A DNA stretch of 64,000 nucleotides from Candidatus Gastranaerophilales bacterium (GCA_944323045.1 CALUQX010000011.1:1-64000), one strand, 5' to 3'; counted from the first letter of the stretch, positions 16,878 to 25,489 are shown. Numbers and translations are program-made. The notes: a model not told the origin generated them from the letters alone.

Positions 16878-18734
16878 TTACTGCTGTTTTAATGCTTTAC
16901 GTTTATATTTTTCGATTTTTTTAGTTACAGCGGCTTTATCAGATGCATTCGGGTTGAATGCCAGATATTGAGTATAGTATTTAACTGCGCCTCTGTAATT
17001 TAATTCTTTTTCATAGGCTTGTGCTTTTAGTTTTGCTATATCAGCGTTGTTGTGATAGAAGTCAATTGCGCGGTTACAGTATTCAATTGTAGATGCGTAA
17101 TTTTCTTCTTTAAATTGTCTTTTTGCAACGTCAAAGAATTCATTTGATTTAATTTCACACAAATCAATATAACCGATGCCGTTTTTAGCAATTATATTGT
17201 TTGGATCTTTCATCAACGCTTTTTTCAAGGCAGTTCTTGCTGTTCTAAACTGTTTATGGTGAACAAGAATTTCACCTAAATACAAACAGTCATCAACATT
17301 CTGTGCAAAGTTAATAGCATTTTCAAATGTATAAACCGCATCAGCTTCTCTGCCCAAAGCCAGATATGCTTCACCTTTTATTACAGAATCCATCATGTTG
17401 TTGCCGGCAGCCTTAATAATGTAATCAAGACTTTCTTTCGGCATATCTTCCATATGAACAAGTTGAGCAATTTTAATTTTTGCGAGGTGAAGTTCCAGAT
17501 CATCCGGACATTTTTCTATTGCTTTGTTAATATATTCATAAGCGATATACAATTCTCTATTTGTAGTTATATTTGCGCTGTCAGCATGATCTTTTGACAT
17601 TTCATAATAAGTATTTGCAAGCCCGATTATTGCATCTTCGTTATATTGTTCATCGCCTAACAGTTGAGAATAATAATCAAGTGCCTGTTCATATTTTCTT
17701 TCAGTTAAAGAAAGATTAGCAATTTTCAGTTTACCTTCCTGATATTTCGGGTTAATAGCAAGAAGAGTTTTCAATTGTTCAATAGCTATTTCATTATCAA
17801 CACGTTTTTCGTAAACATTAGCAAGGTTTAGATAAGATGCTGAATGTTCTGGTTTTACAAGAACGGCTTTTCTGAAAGAGTTCAAAGCAGCCGGCTGATT
17901 ACCTTGCTTAAGGTATAATTCACCTTGCAGATTCAATGCCGGAGCTGAATTCGGATTGATATGCACTGAGTGGTTAATCCATGTCAATGCCTTAGAATAG
18001 TTACCGCGTCTTGCTTCAACCTGTCCCATATGATACATAGAAGTAGGGTTGGTTGTATTACATTTCAAAGCTTTTTGAAAATATTGTTCCGCACCGTCGA
18101 GGTTGTTGTTCATCATTTCCAGAACACCGAGGTTGTCATATGCAGTTGCATACTGCGGATTAATATCAATAGCTATATTGAATAAATCTTTCGCATCTGC
18201 CTTGTTGCCTAATTTTAAAGTTGCAACACCCATTGCGTTATATGCCGCATAGTATGTGTTATCAAGATTTACGGCTGTTACAAATTCTTTAATAGCAGAA
18301 TTATTCAAATCACGGATTGATTTAATATAATCTACATCAGAAGATGTCTGACGGTTCATATAAACAATCCCCTGCGCATAGTGCAAGATAGGATTATTCG
18401 GGTTATTTTTCATAAATTTGTCAATTTCTTTTTGTGCAGGTTCTAATTTATGCTGTTTAGCCCATGACACAGCGCGGAGCGCAAGTGCATCAATATCCTG
18501 CTGATTGCGTTCCAGAATATATTCCAGTTTGTTTTCAGCTTCTTTGTAATGATTATATTCAATCAATTTTTCAATTTCAGCATATTTTCTTTTTGCCGCT
18601 TGTTTTTGAATTTCGGCTTTATTTGTCTGGCTTTTTGTTACACCTGCCTGTAATTCTTCAGCAAACGCTTGAGATGATACAAAAAGCATGCCAGCTACGA
18701 TAACGGATGATAATAAAAGTTTTTTATAATTCAT
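16878..18734 (-). CDS. Secreted TPR-repeat protein
   Basis: The protein has about 618 residues, a signal peptide (KKLLLSSVIVAGMLFVSSQAFA, cut before EELQ) and then tetratricopeptide repeats almost to the end. Repeated units such as AYDNLGVLEMMNNNLDGAEQ and ALNLQGELYLKQGNQPAAL show the W/L-G-Y-A-P pattern. The ATG at 18734 has GGAGA upstream; the longer frame is unlikely. It probably sits in the periplasm or on the outer membrane as a scaffold. A second TPR protein of similar plan lies at 56000. The promoter region is shared with the divergent xer gene. Confidence 0.85.
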   Translation of the reverse strand: MNYKKLLLSSVIVAGMLFVSSQAFAEELQAGVTKSQTNKAEIQKQAAKRKYAEIEKLIEYNHYKEAENKLEYILERNQQDIDALALRAVSWAKQHKLEPAQKEIDKFMKNNPNNPILHYAQGIVYMNRQTSSDVDYIKSIRDLNNSAIKEFVTAVNLDNTYYAAYNAMGVATLKLGNKADAKDLFNIAIDINPQYATAYDNLGVLEMMNNNLDGAEQYFQKALKCNTTNPTSMYHMGQVEARRGNYSKALTWINHSVHINPNSAPALNLQGELYLKQGNQPAALNSFRKAVLVKPEHSASYLNLANVYEKRVDNEIAIEQLKTLLAINPKYQEGKLKIANLSLTERKYEQALDYYSQLLGDEQYNEDAIIGLANTYYEMSKDHADSANITTNRELYIAYEYINKAIEKCPDDLELHLAKIKIAQLVHMEDMPKESLDYIIKAAGNNMMDSVIKGEAYLALGREADAVYTFENAINFAQNVDDCLYLGEILVHHKQFRTARTALKKALMKDPNNIIAKNGIGYIDLCEIKSNEFFDVAKRQFKEENYASTIEYCNRAIDFYHNNADIAKLKAQAYEKELNYRGAVKYYTQYLAFNPNASDKAAVTKKIEKYKRKALKQQ

Positions 18735-18815
18735 TTTTTCTCCTGCTATTAAGTTATTCACATTCACCTGCTAATATTGTATAATATATATGAGAAAAAA
18801 GCAACAAGGCAAATC

Positions 18816-19730
18816 ATGAGTTTAAATATTAATTCAAAACAGGACTTAGAAGATTTTAAAACGTATATTTTAGTAGAGCGGAATTTCTCTAAACATACGG
18901 CAAAAGCGTACTGTTCGGACATATTAAGCTTTTTAATCTGGCTTGATAGTGAAGAGTGTACAAATGTTAACTTTTCCAAAGTAAGAGAATATTTACATTT
19001 TATCCAAAAGTTTAATTACAAAAAAACAACGGTTGCAAGAAAGGTTGCCTCACTAAGAACATTTTATAAATTTTTATACAGGGAAAGAAAAATAGAGTCC
19101 AATCCTGCAATGAGTTTAACAACCCCTAAACGCCCGCAGTCTTTGCCAAAATTTTTAACACCTGATGAGGTTGAAAAAATCCTGAATAATATCAAAATAG
19201 AAACCCCGGCAGGATATAGAAACCGCGCAATTTTAGAACTTTTGTGGGCAAGCGGCATGCGTGTTTCGGAATTATCCGGACTAAATTTTGGAGACTTGAA
19301 CCTCAAAAACAATGAAATACGTGTATTTGGCAAAGGCTCAAAAGAACGCATTATTCTTGTCACGGACAGAGCTAAATCATATCTTGAACGCTACATTGAA
19401 ACGGCAAGACCTTTAATCGCGAAGGGATATAGCCTGCCACCTGTTGAAGAAGACTCACCTGTTTTTATTAACAATACAGGATATAGGCTGCAGCCACGCA
19501 CAATCAGAAATGTTATTAATGAAGTTGTAGAAAAAATAAGTTTGCCAAAACATGTCACACCGCACGTTTTCCGCCACAGCTTTGCAACACATTTGATTGA
19601 AAACGGAGCTGATTTGAGAGTTGTGCAGGAACTTTTGGGGCATGCCAGTATTTCAAATACACAAATTTATACCCATGTTTCTTCACAGCATCTGAAAGAA
19701 GTCTATAACGAAACTCACCCAAGAGCCTGA
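18816..19730 (+). CDS. xerC: Tyrosine recombinase XerC/XerD
   Basis: This site-specific recombinase resolves chromosome dimers at dif before division. From the ATG at 18816 (AAGG seven bases upstream) it has 304 residues. The N-terminal SAM-like core-binding domain covers about 1-90. The catalytic residues follow: Arg in SGMRVSEL, Lys in GKGSKER, HVFRH, LGHAS and the Tyr in NTQIYTH. Its length and lack of neighbouring phage genes favour the housekeeping enzyme over an element integrase. XerC versus XerD cannot be settled from the sequence. Confidence 0.88.
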   Translation: MSLNINSKQDLEDFKTYILVERNFSKHTAKAYCSDILSFLIWLDSEECTNVNFSKVREYLHFIQKFNYKKTTVARKVASLRTFYKFLYRERKIESNPAMSLTTPKRPQSLPKFLTPDEVEKILNNIKIETPAGYRNRAILELLWASGMRVSELSGLNFGDLNLKNNEIRVFGKGSKERIILVTDRAKSYLERYIETARPLIAKGYSLPPVEEDSPVFINNTGYRLQPRTIRNVINEVVEKISLPKHVTPHVFRHSFATHLIENGADLRVVQELLGHASISNTQIYTHVSSQHLKEVYNETHPRA

Positions 19731-21044
19731 TTACAGATTATCCTCATCATCCGCATAAAGGTCAAACTCTTGCGAATTTACCTCGCGCAAAAAATCTGTC
19801 CAGCTATTGTAATAATTTTCGATTGCCTGAGTATACCCGAGAATTATAGACTGATAAGATTTCTTCATTACTATCAATGATGTAATATCAGATTTTCCCT
19901 GTTCATAACTTTTTGCTGACACATTAATCAACTCTTCAGAATCTATTACAATCTTTTTCTCATAATCGTTTAAATTTGTTCTTGCCGTAAGAAATTTGCT
20001 ATAAGCAGAATGCAAATCTATCAAAGCTTTGTTTTTAGTCGAATTATAATTCATTATTGCCTGATCAAGTTCCAATTTTGCATTTTTAATTTCCGGAGAA
20101 TAGTTGTAGAAAAGCGGTATATTAACGATATTCGCCCCGACATAAGCTCCGCTGTTAAATCGGTTGTCATCTGTATGATTGGCGCGCTGATACATCCAGC
20201 CGCCCACGAGTTCTATATCGGGAATTCTTTTTCTTGCAACAACAATAAGATTTTTGCGTGCAACTTCTATCTGATTAGCAGCTAATTTTATATCAAAACG
20301 ATTTGCAAGTGCGCGTTCATCAATTTCTTCAAAAGTAGGTACATCCATTTGCGGTTCAGGCGTTAACAGTTCTTCAAAATTGTTTTCTTCTGCAAATATT
20401 TTGTCTACGGTATCATAAACCTTACCCTCTTTGTCATTTATAACTTTGTTAAAATTATTGAACTCTGTTTTAACATTCACTTCTGCCGAATTTACCTGAG
20501 TAATCATTTGATTTAGGGCAATTTGCGCCTGAATAACATCTATTTCCGGCACAAGATTTGCTTTGTATCTTTTTTGAGCAATATGCAATAAATTTTCCTG
20601 CAAATCCTGCTGTTGTTTTAATGTATATAAAACAGATTTTGCAGCAACAAGTTTTACATAGGCTTCTCGAACATCCATTTTTAATTTAAATTTTGTATAC
20701 CTTACGGATTCATTAATTAGTTCCAGATTTGCTTTAGCAAGGTTTTTACGTGCCGAACGCTTGCCTATTTCTATAAGCTCGGATGCCCCAATTTGCTGCG
20801 GTTCACTCCAGCCCGCTGCTCCAAGGTTATAAAATGTATTTATATCAGGGTTGTTCAATCTATTAGCAGTTTTTATTTGATTTTTAGCAATATCAATATT
20901 GAGTTTTGCACTTTGTAAATCAATATTATTTTCCACCGCAATATTTATTGCCTGCTGTAAATTCACCTTATTGGTCTCTTCTATGGCAAAACTAGAGGGC
21001 AAAAATAATATATACGTTAAAATTATTAATAGTATCTTTTTCAT
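19731..21044 (-). CDS. TolC-like outer-membrane efflux protein
   Basis: The signal peptide (KKILLIILTYILFLPSSFA) is followed by two long alpha-helical halves with the OEP-family pattern: NLQQAINIAVENNIDLQSAKLNIDI at the start and ANRFDIKLAANQIEVARKN at the repeat. The 437 residues are normal for an outer-membrane channel trimer subunit of export or efflux systems. No partner membrane-fusion or pump gene lies nearby. It converges directly with xerC at 19730/19731. Confidence 0.88.
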   Translation of the reverse strand: MKKILLIILTYILFLPSSFAIEETNKVNLQQAINIAVENNIDLQSAKLNIDIAKNQIKTANRLNNPDINTFYNLGAAGWSEPQQIGASELIEIGKRSARKNLAKANLELINESVRYTKFKLKMDVREAYVKLVAAKSVLYTLKQQQDLQENLLHIAQKRYKANLVPEIDVIQAQIALNQMITQVNSAEVNVKTEFNNFNKVINDKEGKVYDTVDKIFAEENNFEELLTPEPQMDVPTFEEIDERALANRFDIKLAANQIEVARKNLIVVARKRIPDIELVGGWMYQRANHTDDNRFNSGAYVGANIVNIPLFYNYSPEIKNAKLELDQAIMNYNSTKNKALIDLHSAYSKFLTARTNLNDYEKKIVIDSEELINVSAKSYEQGKSDITSLIVMKKSYQSIILGYTQAIENYYNSWTDFLREVNSQEFDLYADDEDNL

Positions 21045-21124
21045 TATTGTGTTCTAAATTAGTGATAATCATAATATATCACAAAACGAGAATTATTTAA
21101 AGATATAAACAAAAATTAACCAAT

Positions 21125-21148
21125 AAAAAAGCCTATCTTTCGATAAGC
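21125..21148 (-). terminator. Terminator after the EF-hand gene
   Basis: On the minus strand a 7-bp stem GCTTATC/GATAGGC with a GAAA tetraloop is followed by TTTTTT. A second hairpin, GGCGCA-GGAA-TGCGCC at 21166-21181, lies between it and the stop. Confidence 0.8.
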
Positions 21149-21197
21149 TCCAATTCCCTTTTCCGGGCGCATTCCTGCGCCTGTTACTAAGTGTGTA

Positions 21198-21752
21198 CTA
21201 TGAGTTACTACTTGATTTATATCTATAACTTAACATACTGTAAGTTCCGGATGTGTCAGAAGAAGAATCGCTGCCATAAAACACAGACATATTAGTAGCG
21301 GCTTTATGAGCGTATTCATCAACTTTTTCCTGACGCGCAGAGTTTACAGTATATGCAGATATTTCTTCCTGAGTAATTCGACCGTCGTGATTTGTATCCA
21401 TATCGTCAAAATGTTCTAATATGTTATTAATAGTATCTGTAGAAAGCCCGCTTGCTCCTGATGCATATAACTGTGTTAATTCTGCTTTGGTCAAACCTTG
21501 AGAGGAGATAAGATTGGTAAGATTTGTCATTTCTGTTGAAGAAATAACCCCGTCACCATCTTTATCAATATTGTTGAAATTAGTTTGCAAGTAAGATGCA
21601 AAAGACTGATTTAAAGAATACAAGTTGTCACTATCATTTCTTGCTTCCAGAATATTATCCAGAGTTAACCCGTTAGGATACTGTGATGCAAGCTGTGCAT
21701 AAGTATTCGTAAGCCCCGCATAGATACCGGTAAATAAATTTGAATTACCCAT
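21198..21752 (-). CDS. EF-hand calcium-binding protein
   Basis: This 184-residue protein carries two clear EF-hand loops, DKDGDGVISSTE (about residue 58) and DTNHDGRITQEE (about residue 119), each flanked by helices. No signal peptide is seen. It ends in a serine-rich tail (SSSDTSGTYSMLSYRYKSSS). AAAGGA precedes the start. EF-hand proteins of this sort are rare in bacteria; role unknown, possibly calcium sensing or secreted binding. Alone between terminator and the repeat-rich region. Confidence 0.82.
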   Translation of the reverse strand: MGNSNLFTGIYAGLTNTYAQLASQYPNGLTLDNILEARNDSDNLYSLNQSFASYLQTNFNNIDKDGDGVISSTEMTNLTNLISSQGLTKAELTQLYASGASGLSTDTINNILEHFDDMDTNHDGRITQEEISAYTVNSARQEKVDEYAHKAATNMSVFYGSDSSSDTSGTYSMLSYRYKSSSNS

Positions 21753-21866
21753 AATAGTTGTCCTTTTGTAAAATTCTACCTTCGTATTTTTATATTAATG
21801 ATGATTTAAAAAAAATCAACCATTTAAATGGATGAATTTTGAAAGCCGGACACGATGACACAACAC

Positions 21867-21920
21867 GTCATCCCGCAGCAGTATTTATGCAGTTCACCAC
21901 AGTTGTCGCTTTGCGGGATC
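21867..21920. repeat. REP-like hairpin element, copy 1
   Basis: This 54-base element starts GTCATCCCGCAGC and ends CGCTTTGCGGGATC, so its ends pair (ATCCCGCA with TGCGGGAT). An inverted copy of the same length is at 23409-23462. The 358-base gene-free stretch 21753-22110 holds this element, the AAGACG repeat and nothing else I can identify. Confidence 0.75.
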
Positions 21921-21949
21921 TATTTGTTAAAGGCACTAAGGAGTTAATA

Positions 21950-21987
21950 AAGACGTTAAGACTATAAGACGCTAAGACGATAAGTCG
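21950..21987. repeat. AAGACG-type short repeat array, site A
   Basis: Here the motif AAGACG or TAAGACG occurs about four times in 38 bases (agacgttaag, ataagacgct, aagacgataa). Related arrays are at 22889-22920 and 23290-23325. Confidence 0.6.
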
Positions 21988-22110
21988 TTTAATAAAAATA
22001 AGTTAATTAGGGGAATCCCACATTGCCTTATTTTTTGTAAATCCTTAGATAAAATAGGTCGGGCTTTAGCACGACAATGTTATTTGCAATTTATAAATAC
22101 TTGTTTTTGA

Positions 22111-23256
22111 TTACAACTGTGGCCTTTGTCCGGCTTGCTCAAGTGAATCTGATGTTCCAATAATTTTATTTACCCCAAATGCTCTTTTGTAATCGTCATC
22201 TGTACAGCTATTTTTTAGATAACAGGTAAAATCATTAACTTTTCCACTAAAAGTGACTGCCATTAAATATAGATCTTTTGCTGCTTTATTAGGGGCTTTC
22301 TGCCCGTTAACATCAGTAATAACCAAAAAGCCGACATCACGAATATAATCAGGAACCTTTTCAAATAAATATCCATATACTATCCCGTCAGCTGTAACAA
22401 AATAATATTCTGAAGATTTCCAAATATCTTGTTGGAAATTTTCAGGTAGCTCTATAACTGCAGCATAAGCCGGAGGTGTTAGAATATTACCAAGTAGTGT
22501 AACATCTCCTGGCAAAATGGAAGATATATCATCATATGTTATAGATTCCATTTTATCTTTAAAACTATTACTCAATGAAGAGTCCATAATATTGAAGAGT
22601 TTTCTGCTATTTTTATCTAATTCATTTACATTAACAGACACTGATTGCTTATTATATGCAGGTAATCCATAACTAAATAATGGCGTCAAGCGTAAATCTC
22701 CAGGAGTACCGTTATTTGCAATAGCTAAATTTAAAGCATTAGATAAAACTGACATACTTTTTTTGTATGCAGTTTCCAGAACTTTGTCCTGATAATTCGC
22801 AATAATTGCAGGGATTGTTATTGCCGCCACCACGCCGATTATTGCCAATGTTATTAGCACCTCCGCCAAGGTAAAGGCTGCTTTTGAAGTCGTTAAGACG
22901 TTAGGACGATAAGACGTGTCTTGGATTTGCTTCACGCTCGCAGAGTTTCGCCTATTGTGCTTATGCACAAGCCGGCTCAATCTGCTCGCTACCCGGATTT
23001 GCTCACATTCGTTCGCGACATCCGTACGCAAATCCGCTAAGTCCATATCATCTTTAGGCTCTGTTACTTCGTGGCTAATCTCGTAATTATTAACTGGTAT
23101 TTGTGCCTGTGCTAAGTTGTCATCCTGAACTTGCAGCTCCTCTTGTTGCCGAATGCAATGAGGCTTACAAGGGAGGGTGCTCGTAGAGTATTTCAGGATC
23201 TCATTACCGTCGCGTTTTACGGGTTCTAATGATTTTGAATTTGGTTTCTGGTCCAT
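22111..23256 (-). CDS. Prepilin-like protein with a 127-residue leader
   Basis: The prepilin signal (KAAFTLAEVLITLAIIGVVA) begins at residue 126, after an unusually long, charged leader; ordinary leaders have under 25 residues. The start has AAAGGT ten bases upstream, so the long form is probably translated as written; an internal ATG (residue 71) would still leave 56 residues. The leader has a different composition, and its last part (DTSYRPNVLTTS) is encoded by the AAGACG repeat at 22889-22920. The globular domain (about 225 residues) includes the VITDVNGQKAPNKAAKD motif of this prepilin family and two cysteines. The prepilin peptidase normally cannot accept such a leader, so processing is uncertain. 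Confidence 0.72.
   Translation of the reverse strand: MDQKPNSKSLEPVKRDGNEILKYSTSTLPCKPHCIRQQEELQVQDDNLAQAQIPVNNYEISHEVTEPKDDMDLADLRTDVANECEQIRVASRLSRLVHKHNRRNSASVKQIQDTSYRPNVLTTSKAAFTLAEVLITLAIIGVVAAITIPAIIANYQDKVLETAYKKSMSVLSNALNLAIANNGTPGDLRLTPLFSYGLPAYNKQSVSVNVNELDKNSRKLFNIMDSSLSNSFKDKMESITYDDISSILPGDVTLLGNILTPPAYAAVIELPENFQQDIWKSSEYYFVTADGIVYGYLFEKVPDYIRDVGFLVITDVNGQKAPNKAAKDLYLMAVTFSGKVNDFTCYLKNSCTDDDYKRAFGVNKIIGTSDSLEQAGQRPQL
22889..22920. repeat. AAGACG-type repeat, site B, inside the prepilin leader
   Basis: The sequence gtcgttaagacgttaggacgataagacg matches sites A and C and is translated as part of the leader of the prepilin at 22111. It sits directly upstream of the codons for the FTLAE signal. 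Confidence 0.6.
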
Positions 23257-23289
23257 AATTTTTTACCTTTCTTTTTTATATTTCTAATA

Positions 23290-23325
23290 CGTACTTAGCG
23301 TCCTAACGTCTTATCGTCTTAACGC
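23290..23325. repeat. AAGACG-type repeat, site C
   Basis: On the minus strand this 36-base stretch reads as AAGACGATAAGACGTTAGGACG-like units (written here in part), in the promoter region of the prepilin gene, about 34 bases before its start. Confidence 0.6.
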
Positions 23326-23372
23326 CTTTTTTCTGTCTAATAGTCCACTTCTTGTGTTTTTATGCACTTTTG

Positions 23373-23392
23373 CACAAGTTTACTAACTTGTG
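23373..23392. terminator. Hairpin, possible terminator
   Basis: A perfect 8-bp stem CACAAGTT-TACT-AACTTGTG lies between the prepilin promoter and the reading frame with the G9 tract. The flanking T runs are weak. Confidence 0.4.
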
Positions 23393-23408
23393 TCGAATTT
23401 TTGTTTGA

Positions 23409-23462
23409 GATCCCGCAAAGCGGTGATTTTTGTTGGCTCCGGTTGTGCCGCTGCGGGATGAC
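23409..23462. repeat. REP-like hairpin element, copy 2 (inverted)
   Basis: This copy is in opposite orientation to 21867-21920: same length, the outer 13-14 bases identical, the centre different. It overlaps the alternative frames downstream of the G9 tract. Confidence 0.75.
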
Positions 23463-23534
23463 ATAATTGGCGTTGACTGCACTTCTTCAGCGGTTTCCAT
23501 ATGTAAGAGCACACTTCGTGTGCCTGAAAGCCGC

Positions 23535-23807
23535 TCAGGCTGTGAGGTTGTCGCCCCCCCCCTCCGCAAATGCAGTATTCATGCGGGTTTCAGCCCCTTG
23601 CGGGGCAGTGGTGAGTGTGGTGAGTGGAGTGAGTACCATTTTTGGGTCGGTCAAGTTTTCACTTCCACTGGAATTTTGTGACGCAACAGTATTTTTATTG
23701 CTGATATAGAAACCCCAACCTACAATATGCTGCTGAAATTCACCATTAAAACGGCGAAAATCACAACCTGCTTTATATTCCTGTTTTGTAGCCAAATTTC
23801 CAGCCAT
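23535..23807 (-). CDS. Unknown reading frame interrupted by a G9 tract
   Basis: I do not recognise this frame of 90 residues. It starts at an ATG with GAGGAA six bases upstream, a good ribosome site. The first 45 residues (for example CDFRRFNGEFQQHIVGWGFY) look protein-like; the rest is Thr/Ala-rich. Near the end nine G occur in a row on the coding strand (23554-23562), and the frame closes eight codons later. With eight G the frame would continue to 23360 (about 148 residues); with ten it would also stay open for some 60 codons. It may be a phase-variable gene or a decayed composite. Confidence 0.45.
   Translation of the reverse strand: MAGNLATKQEYKAGCDFRRFNGEFQQHIVGWGFYISNKNTVASQNSSGSENLTDPKMVLTPLTTLTTAPQGAETRMNTAFAEGGGDNLTA
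23554..23562. repeat. Homopolymer G9/C9 tract
   Basis: Nine consecutive C on the plus strand, in a reading frame on the minus strand. No other G/C run of comparable length was noticed in this AT-rich window. Confidence 0.95.
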
Positions 23808-23894
23808 CAAAATTCCTCATTCAAACTTTATATTTTTATTATTACATACCTCTGTGGATTTTTCAAGTCCTTGAACAAAATAATTAAATAAAAT

Positions 23895-23932
23895 AAAAAG
23901 TCAGGCAAGGTAATAACATTGTCTGACTTTTT
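23895..23932. terminator. Bidirectional terminator
   Basis: AAAAAGTCAGGCAA and TTGTCTGACTTTTT pair with one G-T wobble around a 10-base loop, downstream of the minus-strand gene at 23957. Confidence 0.75.
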
Positions 23933-23956
23933 AAACTATCTGTTAAACAACAGCTA

Positions 23957-24448
23957 TCAGGCAGGTCTGTGACCGGTTTTTAACTGGTGATCTACATTAG
24001 CTGTTTTCTGATTGGCTTTTAATTTTGCAGCAATTATATTATATGCGCATACGCCAACTGCTGCTGCGCCTGCAATAATTTTAGATTTTGTACCGATACT
24101 CTTTATCGGATTTTTGCATACTTCTTTGAGTGAGCCGCCTTTTCTGAAACCTTTTGGCAATGCATCAAACAGCCAGCTTCCGCCAAGTATTGCTACTCCG
24201 GTTGTTAAGCCATATGCAACACCTTTAAATGTGCCTTTTACCATTTCAGTTGTTGTTGCAAAAAATTTAGCTACGTTTGCTATGAAATTTCTGACAGGAT
24301 GCTTTTTTTCTGAAGTTTCTTTTTTACTGGAAAATTCTACAGAATCCGCTTTAGAATTTGTAGTTTTAGGCTGTTGTACGTTTGATGTTTGTGTATTATT
24401 TGCTTGCGCTGCACAGAAACTTACGTATGGATTTAAACCTACTTCCAT
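23957..24448 (-). CDS. Unknown protein with two hydrophobic segments
   Basis: I do not recognise this 163-residue protein. Its N-terminus (EVGLNPYVSFCAAQ) resembles the NPxxxF starts of other proteins in the window. A polar Thr/Ser/Lys linker (about 15-50) follows, then two hydrophobic stretches: VAYGLTTGVAILGGSWLF and SKIIAGAAAVGVCAYNIIAA. The start has AAGGAG eight bases upstream, and the gene is flanked by terminators on both sides, so it is a solitary unit. Perhaps a membrane protein of the cell envelope; there is no evidence for a function. Confidence 0.7.
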   Translation of the reverse strand: MEVGLNPYVSFCAAQANNTQTSNVQQPKTTNSKADSVEFSSKKETSEKKHPVRNFIANVAKFFATTTEMVKGTFKGVAYGLTTGVAILGGSWLFDALPKGFRKGGSLKEVCKNPIKSIGTKSKIIAGAAAVGVCAYNIIAAKLKANQKTANVDHQLKTGHRPA

Positions 24449-24544
24449 AAAATTACTCCTTTACATATTACATTAAAACGTATAAAGGAAAAAATTGCGG
24501 AATTTTTGGAAAAAATTTACAAATATTAACGTTAAAAATCAAAA

Positions 24545-24571
24545 AAAATACTCCTTAAAAAGGAGTATTTT
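24545..24571. terminator. Bidirectional terminator
   Basis: A perfect 12-bp stem AAAATACTCCTT-AAA-AAGGAGTATTTT ends the minus-strand prepilin gene at 24590 and could also act for plus-strand transcripts. Confidence 0.85.
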
Positions 24572-24589
24572 TATATGCATCAAATCCTT

Positions 24590-25420
24590 TTAAATATTTG
24601 GATAATTGTCAGGATATTCCCAGTTATTTTTTATTATCATGGCTCCGCAGTACATTTTGTTGCCTTCATCAGAACATCCATAGTCGCCTTCTGCTAGGTC
24701 AGACTCCCCAGTGCCTAAGGCGCTGATTGTGTTTGCGCTAACAACAAATATGTACCTGTCAGCACCATATTTATTTGGTTTTTTAGCCCCGTTTAAATCA
24801 AAATAAAGATATAAAATCTGATTGCTTTTATTGATAACAACCCCTAATTGCGTACCGTCAGCCAATGTATAAGTTATCTCAGGTTCTTCTGAAACTGTAC
24901 TGTTTTGCTCCAGGTAATATTCATAATATGAAGCACAAAGTACATCTACCCCGCCTGCGTGATCTCCCCAATTGCCCTCATGCGCAATGCAAGTGTTGAT
25001 AACTGACTGGCAGAATTCTGATGTATTCCCTTCTCCTTTCATTGCGTTGTCCAAACAGGTATATTCTGGATCTAGTGCCGCCTCCGCTGCTTGTTCAAAG
25101 AATAAGCCCTGAGTTATACCGGCATAACTCAGCCAACAATTCTCACATTCGTTTAGTTGGCTAAAATACGGTGCGATGTATTTAGAAATAAACTCTTTAT
25201 TGTCAAGTTCCCAATTCCAGTATGACATGGTACCGTTTTCAATTGTTGAAAGCCTTAAAACCTGTGTAAATTCTGCATATTTTTTTCTCAAAGCTGTCAG
25301 ATAAAATCTTTTCTGCCATTTTGTTGTCATCACCGGAATGGTCAATACTGCAACTATCCCGATAACTGCAAGTGTAATTAACACTTCTGCCAGAGTAAAA
25401 CCTTTCTTAAAAAAATTCAT
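24590..25420 (-). CDS. Type IV pilin-like prepilin
   Basis: The N-terminus FFKKGFTLAEVLITLAVIGI is a classic prepilin signal with Gly before the cleavage point and Glu at +5. The 276-residue protein has eight or more cysteines in the globular part (for example NECENCW, VDVLCAS, YGCSDEGNKMYC), suggesting several disulfides, and the DLNGAKKPNKYGADRYIF motif shared with the other prepilins. GAGGAA precedes the start. The upstream region carries two palindromes and a divergent HTH gene, so expression is probably controlled by that regulator. Confidence 0.87.
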   Translation of the reverse strand: MNFFKKGFTLAEVLITLAVIGIVAVLTIPVMTTKWQKRFYLTALRKKYAEFTQVLRLSTIENGTMSYWNWELDNKEFISKYIAPYFSQLNECENCWLSYAGITQGLFFEQAAEAALDPEYTCLDNAMKGEGNTSEFCQSVINTCIAHEGNWGDHAGGVDVLCASYYEYYLEQNSTVSEEPEITYTLADGTQLGVVINKSNQILYLYFDLNGAKKPNKYGADRYIFVVSANTISALGTGESDLAEGDYGCSDEGNKMYCGAMIIKNNWEYPDNYPNI

Positions 25421-25435
25421 ATTTCCTCACTTTCT

Positions 25436-25449
25436 TCCCAAATATGGGA
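25436..25449. promoter_or_regulatory. Palindromic operator 1
   Basis: TCCCAAATATGGGA is an imperfect palindrome (one mismatched pair) located between a TATACT -10 candidate for the prepilin (minus strand, 25462-25467) and the prepilin start. Binding here would block that transcript. Confidence 0.6.
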
Positions 25450-25470
25450 CGCTACAAAATTAGTATACTA

Positions 25471-25489
25471 TATAATTCCATATATGGGA
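25471..25489. promoter_or_regulatory. -10 element and palindromic operator 2 of the HTH gene
   Basis: A perfect TATAAT (25471-25476) for the plus strand runs into TTCCATATATGGGA (25476-25489), a near copy of operator 1. The operator centres are exactly 40 bases apart, close to four helical turns. This arrangement suits autorepression plus control of the divergent prepilin gene. Confidence 0.6.

Noticed and set aside
23430-23709. Two plus-strand frames over the REP element and C9 tract
   Set aside because: They overlap each other, have odd composition and lack ribosome sites; they are antisense to the G-tract frame.
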